Shown piece by piece: positions 57,037 through 64,000 of a stretch of DNA of 64,000 nt (the first letter of the stretch is position 1; every line of letters starts with the position of its first letter). Under the pieces are notes generated by a model that did no database searches, was not told where the DNA came from, and saw only the letters and a program-made list of their open reading frames with translations. The stretch is taken from assembly GCA_037974335.1 (NCBI GenBank), contig CM075760.1:39357603-39421602 (forward strand), given 5' to 3'. Position numbers and translations under genes: made by a program. Source of the DNA: Prionace glauca. Taxonomy: Eukaryota; Chordata; Chondrichthyes; Carcharhiniformes; Carcharhinidae.

Positions 57037-57880
57037 GATCTGTGTGTCAGGGGGAGGGGGGGGGGTATTCCGAGTGATCCCTGCTCCAATGTAATCCCAC
57101 AGATTCCAATCCCTCTCCCTGAAGTTGTGTCTGTGTAACTGCCCCATCCTCAGAACTGTTTCTCCACATCTTTCCAATCCCTGTCTCTCCCCATCCTCTA
57201 TCCCTCAGCCTCACACAATGGCAGCATCTTTCCCTTTTTCTCTCATTCTCTCTATCTTTCACTCTCTCGCTGAAACTTTGTCACTCTGTCTTGTCAAAGC
57301 CCCCCCCCCCCCCCATTCTATTTATCTGCACACCTCACTTTGTATTTCAGCCTCTCTGCACATCTCTCCCTCTGGATCATTTTCTCAATCACAGCAGCCT
57401 CCTCTCTCTATCTCTGCTCCCTTTTGTCTCTCTCTCTCTCTGCTCCCCTCTGTGAATCATTCTGTCCAAATTACAGCAGCATTCTGCCTACCATCTCGAT
57501 ATATTTTCACAGTAACTACATTGCAGTGTTAATGTAAACCGACTTATTTACTAATAAATAATGTTTGAACTCTGCTTCTCTGTCTCTTATCTCTCTAGCT
57601 ATGTGCATCCTTCTCTCTATTTCCCCTCTATGTGCTCCTCTCTGTGAGTCATTCTGTCTGAAGTACAGCTTTCTCTCTCTCTTTCTCTCCATAGCTTTTC
57701 ACAGTAACTTCATTGCAGTGTTAATGTAAGTCAACTTGTGATTAATAAATAAAACTTTAATCTGAACTGTGCTTCTCTGTGTGTTATCTATGTAGCTGTC
57801 TGCTTTCCTCTTTCTATATCTCCCTGCTTCCCCACCTGTCTGCTTTCCCCTGACACAGTCTATCTGAATTAAAAGTAATA
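57037..57880. other. CT-rich transition with SINE ends
   Basis: Poly-G at 57,052-57,066, poly-C of 14 or more at about 57,301. SINE 3' ends (TTCACAGTAAC...TTGCAGTGTTAATGTAA...AATAAATAA) lie at about 57,508-57,560 and 57,697-57,757. Degenerate early copies of the 86-bp minisatellite sit between them. No gene. Confidence 0.6.
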
Positions 57881-57899
57881 TCCTGTCTCTTATCTCTCT

Positions 57900-58712
57900 C
57901 TCTCTGCTCCCCTCTGTGTCTGAATTACAGCAGCACCCTCTCCAACTCAATCTCTATATCTGTCTCTGTACCTCTATCTGCTCCCCTCTCTGTGAATCTC
58001 TCTGTCTGAATTACAGCAGCACCCTCTCCAACTCAATCTCTATATCTGTCTCTGTACCTCTATCTGCTCCCCTCTCTGTCTGAATTACAGCAGCACCCTC
58101 TCCAACTCAATCTCTATATCTGTCTCTGTACCTCTATCTGCTCCCCTCTCTGTGAATCTCTCTGTCTGAATTACAGCAGCACCCTCTCCAACTCAATCTC
58201 TATATCTGTCTCTGTACCTCTATCTGCTCCCCTCTCTGTGAATCTCTCTGTCTGAATTACAGCAGCACCCTCTCCAACTCAATCTCTATATCTGTCTCTG
58301 TACCTCTATCTGCTCCCCTCTCTGTGAATCTCTCTGTCTGAATTACAGCAGCACCCTCTCCAACTCAATCTCTATATCTGTCTCTGTACCTCTCCCCTTC
58401 TCTGTGAATCTCTCTGTCTGAATTACAGCAGCACCCTCTCCAACTCAATCTCTACATCTGTCTCTGTACCTCTATCTGCTCCCCTCTCTGTGAATCATTC
58501 TGTCTGAATTACAGCAGCATTCTCTCCAACTCAATCTCTACATCTGTCTCTGTACCTCTATCTGCTCCCCTCTCTGTGAATCTCTCTGTCTGAATTACAG
58601 CAGCATTCTCTCCAACTCAATCTCTATATCTGTCTCTGTACCTCTATCTGCTCCCCTCTCTGTGAATCATTCTGTCTGAATTACAGCAGCATTCTCTCTG
58701 TCTCCACCTGGA
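57900..58712. repeat. 86-bp minisatellite
   Basis: Unit: GAATTACAGCAGCA, CCCTCTCCAACTCAATC, TCTATATCTGTCTCTGTACC, TCTATCTGCTCCCCTCTCTG, TGAATCTCTCTGTCT. GAATTACAG occurs at 57,922, 58,008, 58,082, 58,168, 58,254, 58,340, 58,420, 58,505, 58,592 and 58,678. Spacings are 86 bp except one of 74 (a 12-bp GTGAATCTCTCT-type deletion) and one of 80. The last copies share TTCTCTCC variants, so the right end evolved as a subgroup. Confidence 0.85.
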
Positions 58713-58829
58713 AGTCTGTCTCTTATCTCTGTCTGTCTCTGCTCTCTTGTGGGGGATGGGCCAGATCAGGGGTTTGCTGTTCACCAGCAGTGAAGGCTCA
58801 GGGACACAGCGGACGGGGGACAGAGAATG

Positions 58830-59110
58830 TTGAAAGGGGGAAGAGTGTGTAACACAGGGACTTGTCCAGAGCCAGAGGTTATTAGACAGAGAGGGAAGGG
58901 GCTGGTTGGGGGAGTGGAGGCTGTTGTACAGGATGGGGGAATATTATAACACAGGCTGTCCAGAGTCAGGGGTTATTAGAGAAAGGGGGCAATGGAGGAG
59001 GGGGTGGGGGCAGAATCAGACATGGGGTGTGTTGTACAGGATGGGGGGGAGGGGGGAGTGCGGGGATATTATAAGACAGGCTGCTCAGAATCAGGGGAAT
59101 TCGTCATTTG
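58830..59110. repeat. Degenerate repeat of about 105 bp, three copies
   Basis: Anchored by AGGCTGTCCAGAGTCAGG and GTTGTACAGGATGGGG (58,850-58,880, 58,920-58,975, 59,030-59,095). G-rich. No gene. Confidence 0.6.
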
Positions 59111-59330
59111 AAAGTTAATGTTTAAAATGGGCAGATTCCACATCCAACTTGACCAGGAGCAGTTTATAGGGGGGAGTGGTGGAGGATTGATTGGGGAGGG
59201 GGGGATCAGTAATTAGAAAGGGGGGTTCAGTCAGTCTAGGGGCTGTTCACAGGGAGGGAGCGGAAATTTACCAGGGCGAGGGCAGGAGAGGGAACTTAGA
59301 GGGATTGGGTGCTGAGACAGATGTTTAAAA
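59111..59330. other. G-rich sequence containing the start of a 164-bp duplicate
   Basis: From 59,231 (TCAGTCTAGGGGCTGTTCAC) the sequence is repeated at 63,837 to the window end, with only a few differences. No gene. Confidence 0.7.
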
Positions 59331-59600
59331 TCTGTGTTTAGCGTAGGGTACAGTTTAAAACCTCTGTTTAGTGTAGGGTACAGTTTAAAATCTGTGTTTA
59401 GTGTAGGGTACAGTTTAAAATCTGTGTTTAGTGTAGGCTACAGTTTAAAATCTGTGTTTAGTGTAGGGTACAATTTAAAACCTGTTTAGTGTAGGGTACA
59501 ATTTAAAACCTCTAGTGTAGGGTACAGTTTTTAGTGTAGGGTACAGTATAAAATCTGTGTTAATGTAGGGTACAGTTTAAAATCTCTGTTTAGTGGGGGG
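59331..59600. repeat. 30-bp minisatellite (TTTAGTGTAGGGTACAGTTT)
   Basis: About nine copies of a 30-bp unit, GTTTAGTGTAGGGTACAGTT plus TAAAATCTGT, with later copies shortened. A second array of the same unit starts at about 63,930 and leaves the window. Confidence 0.82.
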
Positions 59601-60285
59601 TCTTTGAGTAATTTGGGATTCAAAGATTCAGCAGCAGGGACTGAGGGAGGGAATTGGGGAAAATCGAGAGGGATTTGGGAAAAGGGGCTTAGAGGGGGAT
59701 TTCTGGGGGTTTGAGGGTTTACAGGAGGGATCTGGGAGGGGCAGTGACTCAAGTGGGGCAATTAAAAGATGTAGTTTGGGGCTCAGACAGATTGGAGGGG
59801 GTGGGATTGGAGAGGGAGCAGGATTGGAGGGGCAGAGGGATGCGCAAGTGTGGGGGGGGGGGTCAATTCAGGGGGATTCTAGAAGAATCATCGGGGGGGG
59901 GATAAACTGTAGAGAGTCTGAGGGGGAGTTAGCAGAAGGGGATGAGTCAGAGTTGGGGAGGGTGCAGACGGAGGGGGGCTTAGGAATTGGGGCAGGAGCT
60001 TGGGAGATCCAGGGGGATTAGAGTCAGATTGGCGGTGGGTGTCGGGAGAGAGATTGAGGGGAAGGGGGGGCTACTTAGAGTCAGATTAAAGGAGATCAGG
60101 CAGAGGGACAGGGAATCAGGCCGGAGAAACAGGAATGTTGGGGGGGAGGAAATTGAGGGAATTAGGAGAGATCGAGGGATCAGAGGGATACCGGGGAGTT
60201 GGAGCTCAGAGGGATGTGGCGGTGGGTGTGTTTGAGCAGGATGGGGAGAAGATTGGGCAGAGAGGATCGGGAGGGGGCCAGAGAG
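59601..60285. other. G/A-rich low-complexity stretch
   Basis: Degenerate GGGATT, GGGGGATTTCTGGGG and GGAGTTGGAGCTC words with many G runs. Open frames on both strands reflect composition. No gene. Confidence 0.6.
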
Positions 60286-61880
60286 ATGGGGCATTAAAAA
60301 GGGGGGCCACTCAAATGGGGGGGCCATTAAAAAAGGTGGGGCCAGTAAAGGGAGCCATTAAAAAGGGGAGCATTAAAAGAGGGGGCCATTAAAAAGGGGG
60401 GCCTGTAAAAAAAGGGGGGCCAGCCAAAAGGGGTGGCCATTGAAAAGGGGAACATTAAAAGAGGGGGCCATTAAAAAGGGGGGGCCATTAAAAAGGGGGG
60501 CCATTAAAAGAGGGGGCCACCAAAAAAGGGGGGGCCTATAAAAAAAGGGGGGGGACTGTAAAAAAGGGGGGGCCAGCCAAAAAAGGGGGCCTGTAAAAAA
60601 AGGGGGGGGGCAGCCAAAATGGGTGGCCATTACAAAGGGGGCCATTAAAAAGGGGGGGCCTGTAAAAAGGGGAGCATTAAAAGAGGGGGCCACCAAAAAA
60701 AGGGGGGGCCTATAAAAAAAGGGGGGACTGTAAAAAAGGGGGGCCACCAAAAAAAAGGGGTCAGCAAAAAAGGGGGGGGCCATTAAAAAGGGGGGCCTGT
60801 TAAAAAAGGGGGGGGCCACCAAAAAAAGGGGGGCCTGTTAAAAAAGGGGGGGGCCCCAAAAAAGGGGGGCCTGTAAAAAAGGGGGCCAGCCAAAAGGGGG
60901 GGCCACCAAAAAAAAGGGGTCAGCAAAAAAGGGGGGGGCCTGTTAAAAAAGGGGGGGCCTGTAAAAAAGGGGGGCCAGCCAAAAGGGGGACCTTTAAAAA
61001 AAGGGGGGGCAAAAAAGGGGGGGCTGTAAAAAAAGGGGGGGCAGCCAAAAGGGGGGCCACCAAAAAAAGGGGTGGGCAAAAAAGGGGGGGGCTGAAAAAA
61101 AAGGGGGGGCAGCCAAAAGGGGGGCCACCAAAAAAAGGGGTCAGCAAAAAAAGGGGGGCCACCAAAAAAGGGGGGGCCTGTAAAAAAAGGGGGGCCAGCC
61201 AAAAGGGGGACCTTTAAAAAAAGGGGGGGGCAAAAAAGGGGGGGCTGTAAAAAAAGGGGGGGCAGCCAAAAGGGGGGCCACCAAAAAAAGGGGTGGGCAA
61301 AAAAGGGGGGGGCTGAAAAAAAAGGGGGGGCAGCCAAAAGGGGGGCCACCAAAAAAAGGGGTCAGCAAAAAAAGGGGGGCCACCAAAAAAGGGGGGGCCT
61401 GTAAAAAAAGGGGGGCCAGCCAAAAGGGGGACCTTTAAAAAAAGGGGGGGGCAAAAAAGGGGGGGCTGTAAAAAAAGGGGGGGCAGCCAAAAGGGGGGCC
61501 ACCAAAAAAAGGGGTGGGCAAAAAAGGGGGGGGCTGAAAAAAAAGGGGGGGCAGCCAAAAGGGGGGCCACCAAAAAAAGGGGTCAGCAAAAAAAGGGGGG
61601 CCACCAAAAAAGGGGGGGGCCTGTAAAAAAAGGGGGGCCAGCCAAAAGGGGGACCTTTAAAAAAAGGGGGGGGGCAAAAAAGGGGGGGGCAGCCAAAAGG
61701 GGGGCCACCAAAAAAAGGGGGCCTTTAAAAAAAGGGGGGCCACCAAAAAAAGGTCAGCAAAAAAAGGGGGGGGCCATTAAAAAGGGGGGGCACCAAAAAA
61801 GGGGGGCTGTAAAAAAAGGGGGGGCCCACCAAAAAAAGGGGGGCCATCAAAAAAAGGGGGGGCACCAAAAAAGGGGGAAA
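60286..61880. repeat. (A)n(G)n minisatellite with a 221-bp higher-order period
   Basis: Blocks of 4-8 A and 4-10 G with short CC, TT or TGT interruptions: AAAAAGGGGGGCCATT, GGCCACCAAAAAAAGGGG, CAGCCAAAAGGGG. Between about 60,920 and 61,640 a 221-bp higher-order unit occurs three times nearly identically. On the minus strand all frames are Pro/Phe-rich low complexity (PPFF, GGPPFG), not proteins. More than 100 runs of at least four G on one strand give very high G-quadruplex potential. Confidence 0.85.
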
Positions 61881-62495
61881 AGGGGACAGAGGGAAAAAGA
61901 GACAGAGGGAAAAAAAGACAGGGAGGGAAAAAAAGACAGAGAGGGAAAAAAAGACAGAGAGGGAAAAAAAGACAGAGGGAAAAAAAGACCAGAGAGGGAA
62001 AAAAAGACAGAGAGGGAAAAAAAGGACAGAGAGGGAAAAAAAGACAGAGAGGGAAAAAAAGACCAGAGAGGGAAAAAAAGACAGAGAGGGAAAAAAAAGA
62101 CAGAGAGGGAAAAAAAAGACAGAGAGGGAAAAAAAAGACAGAGAGGGAAAAAAAGACCAGAGAGGGAAAAAAAGACAGAGAGGGAAAAAAAGACAGAGAG
62201 GGAAAAAAAAGACAGAGAGGGAAAAAAAAGACAGAGAGGGAAAAAAAGACAGAGAGGGAAAAAAAGACAGAGAGGGAAAAAAAGACAGAGAGGGAAAAAA
62301 AGACAGAGAGGGAAAAAAAGACAGAGAGGGAAAAAAAGACAGAGAGGGAAAAAAAGACAGAGAGGGAAAAAAAGACAGAGAGGGAAAAAAAGACAGAGAG
62401 GGAAAAAAAGACCAGAGAGGGAAAAAAAGACAGAGAGGGAAAAAAAAGACAGGGAGGGAAAAAAAGACAGAGGGAAAAAAAGACAGAGAGGGAAG
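61881..62495. repeat. 18-bp minisatellite GACAGAGAGGGAAAAAAA
   Basis: About 34 copies of 17-19 bp, almost all purine on the plus strand, with recurring variants GACCAGAGAGGG and eight-A units. Confidence 0.87.
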
Positions 62496-62662
62496 ATTGA
62501 GAGAGAAAAATAAAGATTGAGACAGAGAAATAAAGATTGAGAGAGAAAAATAAAGATTGAGAGAGAAAAATAAAGATTGAGAGAGAAAAATAAAGATTGA
62601 GAGAGAAAAATAAAGATTGAGAGAGAAATAAAGATTGAGAGAGAAAAATAAAGATTGAGAGA
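62496..62662. repeat. 20-bp minisatellite AGATTGAGAGAGAAAAATAA
   Basis: About eight copies. One has GAGACAGAGAAATAA and one lacks two A residues. It is followed by GATTGAGAGAGGGAGAAAG transition repeats to 62,770. Confidence 0.87.
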
Positions 62663-62790
62663 GATTGAGAGAGAAAGATAGATTGAGAGAGAGGGAGAAA
62701 GATAGATTGAGAGATCGAAAGATTGAGAGAGGGAGAGAAAGATTGAGAGAGGGAGAGAGAAAGACACAAAGTGAAGAGGTTCATACTCAC

Positions 62791-62882
62791 CATCGCACAT
62801 CTTTTCCCTCGGTGATCTCTCCAACTCCTTCCATTCCCTCTCCCATGGTGTGGGAGACAGATCCTGGGCCAGAGGCTTTGTG
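62791..62882 (-). other. Candidate exon 2 of a minus-strand gene (92 bp)
   Basis: Minus strand: acceptor CCTTTACCCAG before CACAAAGCCTCTGG, donor GTGAGTATG after GTGCGATG. Joined to the candidate first exon with the donor at 62,984 it reads MWLAQSLWPRICL then PHHGRGNGRSWRDHRGKR and CAM. It ends in phase 0, the same phase in which the six 102-bp segments at 45-54 kb are open. Rich in Arg, Gly and His; no known family. A second splicing option gives an acidic Gly/Glu-rich peptide. Confidence 0.35.
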
Positions 62883-62984
62883 CTGGGTAAAGGGGAGGGG
62901 GGGTTAAAATCTCAGAGCTGGAACTCCATGCTGCACACACACTGACTCACTCACTCACACAGACACAGCTTACCTGATACTTAC

Positions 62985-62994
62985 CCAGCCACAT
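62985..62994 (-). CDS. Candidate first coding exon (ATG), minus strand
   Basis: ATGTGGCTGG followed by GTAAGTATCAGGTAAGC, two good donors 11 bp apart. The first gives a 10-nt coding exon (phase 1). The second gives seven codons, MWLGKYQ (phase 0). The ATG lies about 33-40 bp downstream of a TATA box with no upstream ATG between. Product unknown; the evidence is only the promoter-ATG-donor spacing and a matching acceptor 100 bp away. Confidence 0.33.
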
Positions 62995-63026
62995 GGAGAC
63001 AGAGACAGAACAATGGAACCCCAGCC

Positions 63027-63034
63027 TTTTTATA
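63027..63034 (-). promoter_or_regulatory. TATA box, minus strand
   Basis: TATAAAAA on the minus strand, with CCATTGTTCTG about 15-25 bp downstream as possible initiator and the ATG at 62,994. An inverted CCAAT (CCAAT on the plus strand at 63,062-63,066) lies about 30 bp upstream. Compact spacing as in short secreted or tissue-restricted vertebrate genes. Confidence 0.4.
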
Positions 63035-63066
63035 ACCTCCACACACACTGTCCACACCTCCCCAAT

Positions 63067-63836
63067 CAAACCCCATCCAACCACATCTCCTACACCTCAC
63101 CTGGACACACCTCCTCCAGGTATGGCCCAGTCCAACACCAGCCTGTCTCTGAGTGTGTGGGGGGGTTGTGTGTGTGTGGGGGTTAGTGAGCACCAGGCAA
63201 ATGGTTTATTCCAAGGCTCTCTCCCTCCTCCACCCCCCCCTCCATCCCAGCTCCATATCACCAGCACTGGGAGCTGGGAGAAGGTGGATTTAAAGTAACT
63301 CTCAGCTCTGCACTGCCAGAGAGGCCAGGTCTGAATGTGGATTGTACAACTTGTTCACCCAGGGCTCCATCACCTACAGGTTTGCCCCCTTTACTGATTC
63401 CTGCAAACTTCCCTTTCCCTTCAGTTGCTTGAACCGAAACAATTTCTTGCAAAGTTATTTGTTGCCTCATTTACTAATTCCAGTCCTGAATTACAATGTA
63501 ATCTGTCTGTTGTCTGTCCGGGTGTCTGAATGTGTGTGTGTGTGTGCCCTGTGCTTAATGACTCACCACAGATCAGAGCTGCAAAAACCGGATTCTTTTT
63601 ATTTAAACATGACAAGCAGTGTCTGGGGGGGAGGGGAGGAGGGAAAGAATCAGAGTGAAGTTTCTGTCTGCTCACTGCTGTAAATGTGTCTTTAACCAGC
63701 AGCTCTGCAGACAGACAGATACAGGATTTGAAACTCTCTGTCAGCTGGACCCAGAAAGATGTCTGTGGCCTGAGAATTGGAACAAACCAGGTTGTCAGGA
63801 TACAGGAAAGCTGGAAGGGAAATATCAAGTCAAATA
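63067..63836. other. Non-repetitive stretch upstream of the candidate promoter; nothing recognised
   Basis: It would be the upstream region of the candidate minus-strand gene. It contains CCTCCACCCCCCC near 63,225, a (GT)n of about 14 bp near 63,532 and a G/A-rich patch at 63,627. Longest frames about 135 codons, without motifs. Confidence 0.5.
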
Positions 63837-64000
63837 TCAGTCTAGGGGCTGTTCACAGGGAGGGAGCGGAAATTTACCAGGGCGAGGGCAGGAGAGGGAA
63901 CTTAGAGGGATTGGGTGCTGAGACGGATGTTTAAAATCTGTGTTTAGAGTAGGGTACAGTTTAAAACCTCTGTTTAGAGTAGGGTACAGTTTAAAATCTG
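63837..64000. repeat. Second copy of the 59,231 sequence, with 30-bp minisatellite
   Basis: Matches 59,231-59,394 with a constant offset of 4,606 bp. Differences noticed are GACGGATG for GACAGATG and TTTAGAG for TTTAGCG/TTTAGTG. It continues beyond the window, so the candidate promoter and the minisatellite train may themselves be inside a 4.6-kb tandem unit. Confidence 0.85.

Noticed and set aside
60373-61607. Pro/Phe-rich minus-strand frames in the G/A minisatellite
   Set aside because: Composition artefact of (A)n(G)n repeats. The 221-bp period (not a multiple of three) puts successive copies in different frames.
63560-63600. GCAAAAACC, a near match to a recombination-signal nonamer
   Set aside because: No CACAGTG-like heptamer at 12 or 23 bp.
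63342-63930. Open frames of 100-135 codons at the right end (63,342-63,683; 63,421-63,828; 63,619-63,921)
   Set aside because: No motif, overlapping on both strands, and no start or splice context.

Overview
The window looks like a repeat-dominated piece of a cartilaginous-fish genome, most likely a shark. The evidence is the type of dispersed repeat. There are tRNA-derived SINEs with an intact B box, several non-LTR retrotransposon (CR1/L2-like LINE) 3' tails ending in short TTATGTTC or TTCTATG reiterations, and degraded copies of a SINE core beginning GTGGGATCTTGCTGTGC. I know these from elasmobranch sequence, but the assignment is recognition from memory, not a search. No complete protein-coding gene, tRNA, rRNA or CRISPR array can be supported. 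The many long open frames are translations of stop-poor simple repeats.

Region A (1-28,377) is a higher-order tandem array of about five units of roughly 5.7-7.2 kb. The usual order is: LINE tail on the minus strand, GT/CT tract, short LINE tail fused to a SINE, about 650 bp of non-simple sequence, CA/GA tract, sometimes a LINE reverse-transcriptase fragment on the minus strand, CA/GA tract, LINE tail on the plus strand, CA/GA tract. Units 1 and 3 share the reverse-transcriptase fragment at the same site and units 2 and 4 lack it, which suggests a duplicated dimer of about 13.8 kb. The array carries an inverted and triplicated module (20,573-21,633), a fold-back junction (14,288-14,316) and a chimeric deletion junction (28,298-28,350).

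Region B (28,378-40,925) is almost pure simple sequence. It starts as GA/CA/GATA tracts with an internal 2.3-2.8 kb periodicity, continues as CA/GA tracts, and switches near 38,985 to GT/GA tracts.

Region C (40,926-57,300) begins with dispersed repeats and some 1.3 kb of non-repetitive sequence. Next comes a 120-bp minisatellite carrying two copies of a 102-bp exon-like segment. It is followed by an 11-kb mosaic array of two alternating modules (called X and Y here), organised as two higher-order copies of about 3.9 and 4.8 kb. Sequence related to the left flank reappears at 56.0 and 56.9 kb, so the array is bracketed by related DNA.

Region D (57,300-64,000) is a train of different minisatellites (86 bp, about 105 bp, 30 bp, a G/A-rich family with a 221-bp period, 18 bp, 20 bp). 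It ends at a short stretch that looks like a minus-strand promoter with TATA box, ATG and two small exons (62,791-63,034). The last 164 bp repeat sequence from 59.2 kb. The most gene-like possibility is a minus-strand transcript starting near 63.0 kb that could splice to the six 102-bp exon-like segments in the X modules. All phases fit, but this is an inference needing RNA evidence.
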